Shown: piece after piece, positions 27,806 through 37,000 of the stretch
Layout: each line of letters starts with the position of its first letter
How positions within the stretch are numbered: the stretch's first letter is position 1
From: Pseudomonas fluorescens
GTDB lineage: Bacteria; Pseudomonadota; Gammaproteobacteria; Pseudomonadales; Pseudomonadaceae
Direction: 5' to 3'
Assembly (NCBI RefSeq): GCF_001708445.1
Contig: NZ_CP015637.1
Span: 676,001 to 740,000 of the forward strand
DNA: 64,000 bases
Notes under the pieces: model-generated
Seen by the model: only the letters and a program-made list of their open reading frames with translations
Told to the model about the DNA's origin: nothing
Databases searched by the model: none
Position numbers and translations under genes: made by a program

Positions 27806-28654
27806 ATGCAATGGCGAACCTTGGGCAACACGCCGTTTCTTCCACCGCTGTACTGGCGCGCGGCACTCAAGCGCAAGATCAGCGGCAGTCGCTTGCCCGA
27901 GCAGGGCTTGCGCTGCCGGGTGAACGTCAATCCCCAGCACGTGGCGGCGTATCGCACGGTGTGCGGTTTTGCCGACAGCCCCATCCTGCCGGCGACGTAT
28001 CCGCACATCCTGGCGTTCGGCCTGCAGATGCAACTGCTGACGGACAAGGCATTTCCGTTCCCACTGCTGGGTTTGATCCACCTGAGCAATCGCATCCGAA
28101 TCCATCGGCCCCTGGGCGCCATCAGTGACCTGACCCTCAGCGTGCACACCCAGAACCTCAAGCCCCACGCCAAGGGCGCAACCTTTGACCTGGTCACCCG
28201 CATCGAAGACGCCCTCGGCCTGCTCTGGGAAGCGGAAAGCCGCATGCTCTGCCGCGGTGTAAAACTCGAAGGCGAAGCGGCAGACGACACCTTGCCAGCG
28301 CCCAGCCAAGTCAGTGAGCTGACGCACTGGAAAGCCCCTGCCGATATCGGACGGCGCTATGCGCGGGTTTCCGGCGACTACAACCCGATCCACTTGAGCG
28401 CCCTGACCGCCAAACTCTTCGGCTTCCCCCAAGCCATTGCGCACGGGCTGTGGAACAAGGCACGCACCCTCGCCGCCCTCACCGAACACCTGCCCGCCGC
28501 CAATATCGACATCCAGGTCGAGTTCAAGAAACCGGTGCGCCTGCCCAGTGAAGTGCGTTTGTATGCCAGCGCTGCCGGTTCCAGTGGCGAGTTGTTACTC
28601 AAAGGCGCGGGCGATATTGAACATATGGTCGGCACGTGGCGACCGATTGCCTGA
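27806..28654 (+). CDS. MaoC-family (R)-specific enoyl-CoA hydratase-like protein
   Basis: A 282-aa double hot-dog protein. The C-terminal half carries the hydratase signature RYARVSGDYNPIHLSALTAKLFGF (Asp and His) and AIAHGLW. The N-terminal half is a degenerate hot-dog repeat. It would hydrate trans-2-enoyl-CoA to (R)-3-hydroxyacyl-CoA. The ATG at 27806 lies 2 bp after the reductase stop, so the two are translationally coupled. Confidence 0.87.
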   Translation: MQWRTLGNTPFLPPLYWRAALKRKISGSRLPEQGLRCRVNVNPQHVAAYRTVCGFADSPILPATYPHILAFGLQMQLLTDKAFPFPLLGLIHLSNRIRIHRPLGAISDLTLSVHTQNLKPHAKGATFDLVTRIEDALGLLWEAESRMLCRGVKLEGEAADDTLPAPSQVSELTHWKAPADIGRRYARVSGDYNPIHLSALTAKLFGFPQAIAHGLWNKARTLAALTEHLPAANIDIQVEFKKPVRLPSEVRLYASAAGSSGELLLKGAGDIEHMVGTWRPIA

Positions 28655-28678
28655 CGACATGTGCCGACGCCGGATCGG

Positions 28679-29236
28679 TCAGTGCGGGGGGTAGTTGGAG
28701 AGGATCTTGGTGACGGTGGTGCGGATGGCGTGGCTGCGATCCTGGGGTTCAGGCGAGTTGGCCATCATCTGTTCGTCACTGCCCCGCCACACAAGCTTGC
28801 CGTCCTTGCCATCGAGCAGGTCGATCTGGATCGTCGCCACCTTGTAGGTGATGTTGCGCGTTTCGTTGTACATCGGGCCGCCCCAGTAACCGTTCCATGG
28901 ACCGCCCCAGGCCCCACCGTAGTTGGTGGTGACCTGTTGCTGACGGTCTTCGACGATCAGGTATGCCTGTACGTTCAGGTCAGCCCTGGTGCCTGGTGCG
29001 GCGGGGCGCAAGCCGCGCTGGTCAAGTTGTTCGCCCACCGCCTGGCGGATACGTTGTTCCGTCAGGTCACTTTTGATCCGTGGATCATCGGGGCGGTACT
29101 GCAGGGCCGGGTCTTTCCAGGCCCAGTTGCGATAGGCACCGAAGTCTCGACTGGCGTCAAAATCGTGATTGACCTGGTTGGTCTGGCAACCGCCCAGCAG
29201 CAGTACAACAGCGAGCGTAGCGATACGACGGAACAT
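28679..29236 (-). CDS. DUF4136 lipoprotein
   Basis: A 185-aa lipoprotein. The signal MFRRIATLAVVLLLGGC ends in a lipobox Cys at 17. The mature domain is DUF4136 ([12 protein letters not shown] near the start, QIDLLDGKDGKLVWRGSDEQ later), with a Gly/Trp-rich insert GGAWGGPWNGYWGG. The function is unknown and the probable location is the outer membrane. It is followed upstream by a paralogue with the same GAYRNWAW motif. The upstream extension of the frame overlaps that paralogue and is not used. Confidence 0.85.
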   Translation of the reverse strand: MFRRIATLAVVLLLGGCQTNQVNHDFDASRDFGAYRNWAWKDPALQYRPDDPRIKSDLTEQRIRQAVGEQLDQRGLRPAAPGTRADLNVQAYLIVEDRQQQVTTNYGGAWGGPWNGYWGGPMYNETRNITYKVATIQIDLLDGKDGKLVWRGSDEQMMANSPEPQDRSHAIRTTVTKILSNYPPH

Positions 29237-29280
29237 GGTGGTTCTCCAAGGCGCGACCTGCACTTTAATGAGAATAGCTG

Positions 29281-29883
29281 TTAACTGGGCGGATAGGCGC
29301 TCATTGCCTTTTGCACGGCCTGGCGCAACGCGTCTCCCCGCTCGCTGAGGCTGCCCTGGCTGCCCGTTTCCGCGCTGGCGCTCCATACCGGCTGGCCGCT
29401 GCGGGCGTCGAACAGATTGACCCGGACCACCACGACCTGCACCTCGTAGGTGCGCACGATCGGCACCGAGTTGTACATGCCGTAGCCATTGCCATAACGG
29501 TTATAACCACCGTAACCGTAGCCATAGTCATCCTGGACTTGCTTGAGGCGCTTCTCCAGGTGCACGTCGGCGCTGACCAGCAGGTCCGGCGGGCGATTGT
29601 CATGCAGGGGCCGCAAGCCGCGCTGGTCCAACGCTCCACTGACCGCCTCGGCCACCTGTGCCGAGTCCGCCCAGGCCGTCCCCGCCGGCAACTGGCCGTT
29701 GCGCCACGCCCAGTTGCGGTAGGCGCCGTAGTCGCGCACCGGCGCCGGATAAGCGCTGGCATCGAAGGTGTTCGCCGCCTGGGCCGGCGCCGGTGGCATC
29801 GGGGCCGACGCAGCGACATAGGGATTGGGGCTGGAGCAAGCGCCCAACCCGAGTGACAACACGATTAAACAGAGACGACGCAT
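29281..29883 (-). CDS. DUF4136 lipoprotein, paralogue
   Basis: A 200-aa lipoprotein with signal [18 protein letters not shown] (lipobox Cys at 16), an Ala/Pro-rich linker, [12 protein letters not shown] and a Tyr/Gly-rich insert ([16 protein letters not shown]) before the domain ends in [19 protein letters not shown]. It is 44 bp upstream of a shorter relative on the same strand, probably an old tandem duplication. Confidence 0.85.
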   Translation of the reverse strand: MRRLCLIVLSLGLGACSSPNPYVAASAPMPPAPAQAANTFDASAYPAPVRDYGAYRNWAWRNGQLPAGTAWADSAQVAEAVSGALDQRGLRPLHDNRPPDLLVSADVHLEKRLKQVQDDYGYGYGGYNRYGNGYGMYNSVPIVRTYEVQVVVVRVNLFDARSGQPVWSASAETGSQGSLSERGDALRQAVQKAMSAYPPS

Positions 29884-29907
29884 TTCGACCTCCGCAGACT
29901 GGGCCGC

Positions 29908-30657
29908 TTAAACCGGACGGCAAATCCAGTGCAAATAACGCCCAAGTCCGGCAAAGCTTGGGTGACGACGGTGAGCAAGTTCCATTTCCAGCAAGTCCTG
30001 CAAATCCGCACGGGCCTGGAATTCCACCGGCATATAGTCGTGGAACACCCGCACACCACTTTGGCTTTCGACCTGCCAAAGCCCTTCGAGTTGCGCCGCT
30101 AACGCCCTTGGATCCAGGGGTTGCTGGGGCGTAAGGCTCTGCTTTTCGCCGGCCATGTCGTTCTTGCGCATCTTGCGGAAGTGGCCTTTGAGCAGGTTGC
30201 GATAAATCAGCGCATCGCGGTTATAGAACGCCAGCGACAACAGGCCATCGGGCGCGGTCAGCTGGTGCAGCACCGGCAGGATCGCATGGGGTTCGGCCAG
30301 CCACTCCAGCACAGCGTGGCAGAGCACCAGGTCATAGGGCTCGGTGAGTTGGCCGAGCAGGTCTTGCCAGGGTGCCTGGATAAAGGTCGCGCTCTGCCCC
30401 GCGTCGGCAAAGCGTTGGCGCGCGCCCTCGAGCATGGGTTCGGCGGGCTCGGCCAGGGTCACCTGGTGGCCGCGTTCGGCCAGCCACAGCGACATATGCC
30501 CCAGGCCGGCGCCGATATCCAGCACGCGCAGGGGCCGGTCCGGCAAGGCTTCGCTGAGGTCAGCCTGCAATACGGCAAGGCGAATCGCGCCCTTGGCACC
30601 GCCGTAGATCTTCTCGGCGAAGCGCGTGGCCAACTGGTCGAAATGACGATCAGTCAT
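29908..30657 (-). CDS. cmoM: tRNA 5-carboxymethoxyuridine methyltransferase
   Basis: A 249-aa Rossmann methyltransferase. Motif I is VLDIGAGLGHMSLWLAERGH, motif IV VLCHAVLEWLAEP, and the C-terminal GVRVFHDYMP matches E. coli CmoM (SmtA), which esterifies cmo5U34 in tRNA to mcmo5U. The ATG at 30657 lies inside the final codons of the MazG-like gene (8-bp overlap). It is the last gene of a short minus-strand run. Confidence 0.86.
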   Translation of the reverse strand: MTDRHFDQLATRFAEKIYGGAKGAIRLAVLQADLSEALPDRPLRVLDIGAGLGHMSLWLAERGHQVTLAEPAEPMLEGARQRFADAGQSATFIQAPWQDLLGQLTEPYDLVLCHAVLEWLAEPHAILPVLHQLTAPDGLLSLAFYNRDALIYRNLLKGHFRKMRKNDMAGEKQSLTPQQPLDPRALAAQLEGLWQVESQSGVRVFHDYMPVEFQARADLQDLLEMELAHRRHPSFAGLGRYLHWICRPV

Positions 30658-30958
30658 GGGCGAACCGCCGTTCGCTGTCGGCCAGTTTGGCGCGTACGAC
30701 CTGGTCCATGTCCAGGCCCAGTTCGCTGCACAGCAACAACAGGTACAGGACGATATCGCCGACTTCCTGCCCGGCATGGGCAAGCTTGTCGGCTGGCAAC
30801 TGGCGGGATTGGTCTTCGGTGAGCCACTGGAAGATTTCCACCAGTTCGGCCATTTCGACGCTGGCCGCCATGGCCAGGTTTTTCGGGCTGTGGAACGGCT
30901 TCCAGGCATTGGTATCGCGGATGCGGTGCAAGCGTTCGGTGAGGTGTTCGATATTCAT
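30650..30958 (-). CDS. MazG-like nucleotide pyrophosphohydrolase
   Basis: A 102-aa all-alpha protein of the MazG-like family: MAASVEMAELVEIFQWLTEDQ and QEVGDIVLYLLLLCSELGLDM carry the EExxE and ExxD metal-binding pattern in a modified form. It probably hydrolyses non-canonical nucleoside triphosphates. It overlaps cmoM by 8 bp and should be cotranscribed with it. Confidence 0.84.
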   Translation of the reverse strand: MNIEHLTERLHRIRDTNAWKPFHSPKNLAMAASVEMAELVEIFQWLTEDQSRQLPADKLAHAGQEVGDIVLYLLLLCSELGLDMDQVVRAKLADSERRFAHD

Positions 30959-31042
30959 GAAAGGCTCCTGAAGGGGTATAGCTTCGGGGGGATGGGCCTT
31001 GAAGGCAAGTGAATAGCGGGGGGTGTTCTTAAAGACGCCATC

Positions 31043-31058
31043 GGGGGCACTTGCCCCC
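31043..31058 (-). terminator. Hairpin after pbpC
   Basis: GGGGGCA and TGCCCCC form a short strong stem 10 bp past the pbpC stop; it is the core of a REP half-site (ATCGGGGGCACTTGCCCCC). Confidence 0.5.
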
Positions 31059-31067
31059 AATAAGCGC

Positions 31068-33437
31068 CTAGTCGACGACACTGAACTCGATCCGGGCTGT
31101 CTGGCCGGCTTCATCAAGCACGCTGAGCTGGTAGCGGCCCAACTGCTCGAAACTGGCGTTGATGCTGTCCTGGTTGGCACTGTCGCCCAGCGGCGCGCCA
31201 TTGAGGAACCACCAGCGTCGGCCGCTGCCGCCCAAGGCGGAGATTTTCAGGCGCAGGGCCTGTTGGCTGGCGGCGGGCAGGCGCAGTTGATCGCCCTCGC
31301 GCACGCCGACAATCGACAGCGGCGAAGACGCGGCCAATGCCGGCGGCGGGCAATCCGGGTCGGCTGCAGGGATACGCGCTTCGCGCCGCTCGGCCCTGGG
31401 TAGCCAGGGTTCCAACGGCGCGGGCCATAGGGCGATGTCTTTGGCGAACGCCCCTGGGCAATGGGCATCGACCCGCAAGCCCTTGGCGTTGACCCACACG
31501 GTTTCCTTCAAGCCCACGCTCAGCGGTTGATCCAGCGCCTGCAAGGTTGGCGGCGTGGTGTTGTCCAGGGTCCAGGCGAAGCGCTGGCGCCGGCAATTGG
31601 GATCACTGCGGCTCATGGGCTGGCCCAGCGGCCAACAGATGGCCGCCACGCCGACATTGGCCGGCACCGCCTTAACCGGCGCAGTGATCCCGCGCTGACT
31701 GTCGCGGTTAGTCAGCACATCGTGCACCTGCAACATCAACGGCGCGGCCGATGCCAAGCCGAACTGGCCAGGCACCGGGGTGCCGTCCGGTCGGCCGATC
31801 CACACGCCGATCAAGTAACGCGGGCCCACACCGATCGCCCAGGCATCGCGGAAACCGTAGCTGGTGCCGGTTTTCCAGGCCAGCACCGGCCGTTGCACCA
31901 GCTCGGCGCGCGGGTCGCGGTCGGGCCGCGCCTGGCCGCTGAGGATGCGCCGTACAATCCAGGCGGCACCGGGCGATAGCATTGGCCGCTCCCTCAGCAC
32001 ATCGTCCGGCTGCAAGCGGATCGTGGCGCTCCTGCCGTCCCGGGCGAACGCGCTGTAGCCACTGACCAGGTCTTCCAGACGGCTACCCGCGCCCCCCAGG
32101 ATCAGCGCCAGGTTCGGCTCGGCCAATGCAGGCAACGCCAACGGTATACCGCCTATGCGCATCTGCGCGGCAAAGCGCTTGGGCCCGTAGGCTTCCAGCA
32201 GTTGCACCGCCGGCAGGTTCAGCGAACTGGACAGCGCCGTGCTTGCCGGCACCGCACCGGTAAAACCCATCGAGAAGTTGCCCGGCCGGTAATCGCCATA
32301 ACGCCGGGGTACGTCTTGCAACAGGGATTCGGAATGAATCAACCCTTCATCCAGGGCCATGCCATACAGGAACGGTTTCAAGGTGGAGCCTGGCGATCGC
32401 AACGCGCTGATCATGTCCACATGGCCAAAGCGCCTGGCGTCGTTGATATCCACCGAGCCCAGGTAGGCGCGCACGGCCATGGTCTCTTCCTCCACCACCA
32501 GGATCGCGGCCGAGGTGTGCTCCGGCAAACGTGCGCGCCAGCCCAGCAGCAGGTCTTCAAGGCGACGTTGCAGGGTGGCGTCCAGGGTGGTGCGGATCAG
32601 CGGCGGGCTGTCGGGGCGGTTCAGGCGGCGGGCGAGCAAGGGGGCCAGGCTCGGCTCCAGGCGGGGCGCCAGCAGCAGCGGTTCTTCAAGGGCTTCATCG
32701 ACCGCCGAGGGCGGCCAAACCTGGAACTCGGCAAGCCGGCGCAGCACTTTGTCCCGCGCGTGCTGGGCGCGTTGGGGATGACGGTCCGGGCGCAGGCGGC
32801 TTGGCGCCTGGGGCAGTACGGCGAGCAAAGCGGCTTCGGCATGGGTCAGTTGCGCCGGCGACTTGCCCAGGTACGCCCAACTGGCCGCCGCCACGCCCTG
32901 CAAGGTGCCGCCAAACGGCGCGCGGTTCAGGTACAGGTTGAGAATTTCTTCCTTGGACAGGTGCCATTCCAACTGCGCCGTACGCCATAGCTGGCGCAGC
33001 TTGCCGTAGAAGGTGCGCGAATGCGGGTCCAGCAAGCGCGCGACCTGCATCGACAAGGTGCTGCCGCCCGATACTACCCGCGCGCCGGTCAGGTTCTGCC
33101 AGGTGGCGCGCGCCAGTGCCAGCGGGTTGATACCGGGGTGCTGGTAGAACCAACGGTCTTCATAGGTGAGTAACGCATCGAGGTAATACGGCGATACTTC
33201 GCTGGTCTGCACCGGATAACGCCACACCCCATTGGCATCGGCAAACCGCCACAATGGCGTGCCATCCTCAGCCAGCACCACGCGCGCCAGGTCATCCTTG
33301 GGCAAGGGCAAAGGCCAGATGCGATCAGCCAGCCACAGTAGCGCAACCAGCAGCAATACAGCGCCCAACGCCCACCGCAGTACCCGTTTAAGGCGGCTTG
33401 TTCGCGAGGGCGGCGAGCCATTGGGTATAGCGGTCAC
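31068..33437 (-). CDS. pbpC: Penicillin-binding protein 1C
   Basis: A 789-aa bifunctional class A PBP. It has an N-terminal membrane anchor (about residues 20-42), the GT51 glycosyltransferase domain (YEDRWFYQHPGINPLALARATWQ, GGSTLSMQVARLL), a transpeptidase domain (SPGSTLKPF with the active Ser and Lys, SSSLNLPAV, KTGTSYGFRDAWAIG) and a C-terminal BiPBP_C domain. It acts in peptidoglycan synthesis or repair in the periplasm. It is usually encoded next to a thioester alpha-2-macroglobulin; here that gene is present but separated by an inverted small gene. The start is a GTG. Confidence 0.92.
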   Translation of the reverse strand: MTAIPNGSPPSRTSRLKRVLRWALGAVLLLVALLWLADRIWPLPLPKDDLARVVLAEDGTPLWRFADANGVWRYPVQTSEVSPYYLDALLTYEDRWFYQHPGINPLALARATWQNLTGARVVSGGSTLSMQVARLLDPHSRTFYGKLRQLWRTAQLEWHLSKEEILNLYLNRAPFGGTLQGVAAASWAYLGKSPAQLTHAEAALLAVLPQAPSRLRPDRHPQRAQHARDKVLRRLAEFQVWPPSAVDEALEEPLLLAPRLEPSLAPLLARRLNRPDSPPLIRTTLDATLQRRLEDLLLGWRARLPEHTSAAILVVEEETMAVRAYLGSVDINDARRFGHVDMISALRSPGSTLKPFLYGMALDEGLIHSESLLQDVPRRYGDYRPGNFSMGFTGAVPASTALSSSLNLPAVQLLEAYGPKRFAAQMRIGGIPLALPALAEPNLALILGGAGSRLEDLVSGYSAFARDGRSATIRLQPDDVLRERPMLSPGAAWIVRRILSGQARPDRDPRAELVQRPVLAWKTGTSYGFRDAWAIGVGPRYLIGVWIGRPDGTPVPGQFGLASAAPLMLQVHDVLTNRDSQRGITAPVKAVPANVGVAAICWPLGQPMSRSDPNCRRQRFAWTLDNTTPPTLQALDQPLSVGLKETVWVNAKGLRVDAHCPGAFAKDIALWPAPLEPWLPRAERREARIPAADPDCPPPALAASSPLSIVGVREGDQLRLPAASQQALRLKISALGGSGRRWWFLNGAPLGDSANQDSINASFEQLGRYQLSVLDEAGQTARIEFSVVD

Positions 33438-33445
33438 AGACCCAC

Positions 33446-33475
33446 CGCCATCGGGAGCAAGCCCCCTCCCACATT
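33446..33475. repeat. Single REP half-site
   Basis: ATCGGGAGCAAGCCCCCTCC and CACATT at 33449-33475 form a single unpaired copy just upstream of the pbpC start. Confidence 0.65.
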
Positions 33476-33612
33476 CGTCGGCGCATCCCCATGGGAGATT
33501 AATCGCAAATTCAACCCCGCAAACCTCTATGCTTCAGGGAACTAGCCGCCCCCAGGCACGACCAAAGGCTCAGTCCTGGCAATTTTGTCCACTCCTTCAT
33601 CGAGACGCACCT

Positions 33613-33903
33613 ATGCAAGCAGACTTTTTCGGATGGCTGGGTCACACCCTGGGCTTGATCATCCATTACATCGTCGAGTTCTTCAGCGGGCTGTTCAATA
33701 TGCTGTCCAACGCCGGTGGCGATTTTGTCGAAGGCCTGTCCCGGGCATTGGGCATGGACACCTCGATCATCAGCATCATCACCTTGATCGTCGGCCTGCT
33801 CTTTTTGTATTCGGCCGTGCGCGCCTTTATGCGGGCCTCGATCATCGTCGGCGTCATCTGGTTGATGCTCGGCCTGTGGCTGCTCAGCTGGGTCGTCCAC
33901 TAA
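33613..33903 (+). CDS. Small inner-membrane protein
   Basis: A 96-aa protein with three hydrophobic segments: about residues 10-35 (LGLIIHYIVEFFSGLFNML), 52-70 (SIISIITLIVGLLFLYSAV) and 75-95 (ASIIVGVIWLMLGLWLLSWVV). There is no signal peptide and there are few charges. It is conserved-looking but of unknown function. It is transcribed opposite to the flanking pbpC and alpha-2-macroglobulin genes. The ATG at 33613 is the only methionine that fits the membrane pattern. Confidence 0.7.
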   Translation: MQADFFGWLGHTLGLIIHYIVEFFSGLFNMLSNAGGDFVEGLSRALGMDTSIISIITLIVGLLFLYSAVRAFMRASIIVGVIWLMLGLWLLSWVVH

Positions 33904-33946
33904 CCCCGAGCGTGCAGCCATTCCCCTGCAAGCGTACATCGGCTTC

Positions 33947-34060
33947 TGTAGGAGCGAGGGGGACGCCTAGTTCTTGCTCGCGAAAAACGTCAACGATAAC
34001 GCGTGTGTCCTGAATGAACGCGGCGCCTGTGAGTTTTTCGCGAGCAAGCTCGCTCCTACA
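33947..34060. repeat. REP inverted pair with a 14-bp insertion
   Basis: TGTAGGAGCGAG at 33947 is separated from its usual continuation CTTGCTCGCG (33973-33982) by an extra 14 bp, GGGGACGCCTAGTT. The right arm ends CGCTCCTACA at 34060. The other TGTAGGAGCG pairs in the window lack the extra piece. Confidence 0.8.
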
Positions 34061-34086
34061 AAAAGGGCTTATACCAAGCGGGGCTA

Positions 34087-37000
34087 TCAGCGCCCCTTGA
34101 TCACCAGATCCGCCGGTGTCTCACCCACCGCCTGCCAGTTCGGTCGATACATCGACTCCACCTGCGGCGGCGGCACGCGGTAGGTGCCTGGCGTCACCGC
34201 CCGCGCCAGATACAGCAAATGCGTGGTGCCAGAGCCGTCCAGGTTGATCGCCGCCACATAGCGGTCATCACGAAACTCCTGATGTTTGAGCGACGCGTTC
34301 TGCATCGACTCACGCCACTCCTTCACCTGGCTGCTGGCGTTCTCCAGGCTCGCCGCACTCTGCGCGAGGTTCTGGTTCTCCAGCTCCAGGCCCGCGGGCA
34401 GCAAGTCCACGACCAACGCATCCGGCACCCGTTGCTTGGCGCTCACCGCCACATGCACCAGCACCAGATCGCCGCTGTTCACATTACGCAGGTTCAGCGG
34501 CTGCCCGTTCATGCCCAGGTATTCACGGCGGATGCTCAGGTTGTCGCCGCCTGCGGCCGGTGGCACCTGTGGATAACCGGAAATCGTCAACTGCTGGTAC
34601 ACCGGCGCCTGGCCCTGATTGCTCAGGCTCAGGTCGCTGGACAACTGTTTGCCATCCAGCTCAAGCGTCGACTGCTGATTGTTCAACTCATGCACGCCAC
34701 CACTGCCGGTGAGCGATACCTGCCAGTTGGCCTCCGGCTGGGCAAAGCCCAGGCGGCCGGCCAGGAACAGGGAATTACGCTCCTGGGTCGACAGGTACGG
34801 GCTGGCGGCCAGTTGATCCGACAGGGTGAACAAGCGCTCCTCACGCTTGCCCTTGGCCAGATCATTTTCTTCCAGCAAGGCCAGGATCATCGCCTGGTCA
34901 CGCAACGGGCTGCCGTAGTCGGCCAGCCACTCATTGGCATTGCGTTGCGCCGCCAAGCCGGCCAGCAGCGCCTGATCGGCACGCGGCTGGTCGCCCATTT
35001 TCTGCAAGGCGATGGCCAATTGCACCAGCGGCAAGCCGGACCGTGCATCGCTGCGCCGCTCGAAGATGCTGCGCAACGCGCCCAATGGCGCCTGTTGGCT
35101 GCGCGCCAGGACCATGCCCGCATATGCCTGCACGGCAAAGCGGGTGTGGTCGGCGTTGTCGCTGTAGTCGACTTCGATCAGGTTGCGTTCCTGCACGTAG
35201 CGCAGCAGACGCTCACTGGCTTTTTTCAGCGCTTCGGGTGGCACGGCAAAACCCTGGTCGCGGGCGCGCAGCAGGAAGTCGGTGACATAGGCGGTCAGCC
35301 AATATTCTTCTTCGCCATCGGCGCCCCACAAACCGAAGCTGCCGTTGTAGCGCTGCATGCCCAGCAGGCGTTCGATACCCAGTTCGATCTTGCGTTTGCG
35401 CGCGGCATCCGGCTCGCCCTTGACGCCCAGGCGCTTGAGCAAGGCGTCGTCGGCATACAGCGATGGGTAAAGGCCGCTGGCGGTTTGTTCGAGGCAACCA
35501 TAAGGGTAAGCCTTGAGCGCACTGATCTGCGCGCCGAGGTTCAACGGTGGTCGGCTCGACAGGCTGAGCAATGCCTGGCGCCCCGATGCATCGAACTGAT
35601 CCAGCGCGCCCGACGGCAGGCTCCACGGCTGATCCTTGAGGACGGCGCGGTAATGCTTGAGCAGCGCCGGGTACGCCGGACGTACGCCCAAGGTCCATTC
35701 ACGACTGAACGGCGGCAGGTTTTCGCCCGGCAGGTCCAGGCCATTCACGCTGACCTTGACCTTGCCTTGCCCCAAGCCGCCCCAGGCTTTCACCGGGATC
35801 CGCAAGGTGGTGCGCTGGCCTTGCTTGAGCTCGACGGTTTGAGCCCCCGCGTTGACCAATTCCAACTGCCCTTCGGCGGTCAGTTGCACATCAAGCTTCT
35901 GCGCCTTGCCCGACAGGTTGGAGAGGTCCAGCGCCAGGGTGGTTTCATCTCCCCCGGCGAGGAAACGCGGGGCCGACAATTCGGCAATCAGCGGTGCGGC
36001 GATCACGGTCTTGCCTTCGGCCATGCCGTAGCGGTCGTCGCTCCAGGCCTGGGCCATCAGGCGCAGCTCACCGTTGAAATCGGGGATATTGACGCTGACT
36101 TCGCCCTCGCCCTGCTCGTTCAACGTCACTGGCGCGCTCTGGAGGGCGACGATGGTCACACTGGTGTCCGGGCGCTTGCCACCCTTGGCCAACGCCGCGT
36201 CACCCCCGAACGCCAGGCTGGCCAGACGGCCCTGGCCGGCTTCGATCAACTGGCCATAGATGTCAAATTGGTCCACACCATAGGCCTTGCGACCGAACAG
36301 GCTGGAGTACGGGTCGGGCGTGGGGTATTCGGTGATATTGAGAATGCCCACGTCCACCGCCGCCAGCAGCACATGCACCTGTTTGGGCACGCTGCCGTCG
36401 GCATTCCTGGCGGCGATTTTCACCGTCAGCGCCTGCTTGGGGCGCATTTTTTCCGGGGCGGTGAGGGTCAGGCCGAGTTTGCGCTGGGTGCGATCCAGCG
36501 GCAGGTGAAGCAGGCCCACCGCGCGTTTGGGGGTGATATTGGCCTTGCGCTCGCCGGGACGAATCACCAGGGCGCTCACATACAGATCATGGCGCGACCA
36601 TTTCGGGTCAAGCTTCACCGCGAAGCTTTTGCCCTCGGCGGGGACATCGATTTCCTGCCACCACAACGGCCCTTCGCTGGATTCCACCAACAGGTAACCT
36701 TTGCCAGCGGCCGGCGGAGTCACGGTGACGTTAGCGGTATCACCGTCGCCATAGGCCGGCTTATCCAGCGCCAGCTTCACTTGGTCAGGGCGCACGGCGC
36801 CGCCTTCGGTGTTGTCCTGGGCCTGGTAGCCGGCCCAGAAGCGCAGGCTGCTGACCAGCCCGGTCTGCGGGTCTTCGACCTCGACACGGTACGGGCCCCA
36901 CTCCACCTGGAAGCTGACCTTGGCGGTGTCGCCGGCCTTGATGTCGAGGGTCTGTTCGTCGAGGTTGAGGAATTTTTCGTTGTAGTGATAGCTCCAGCCG

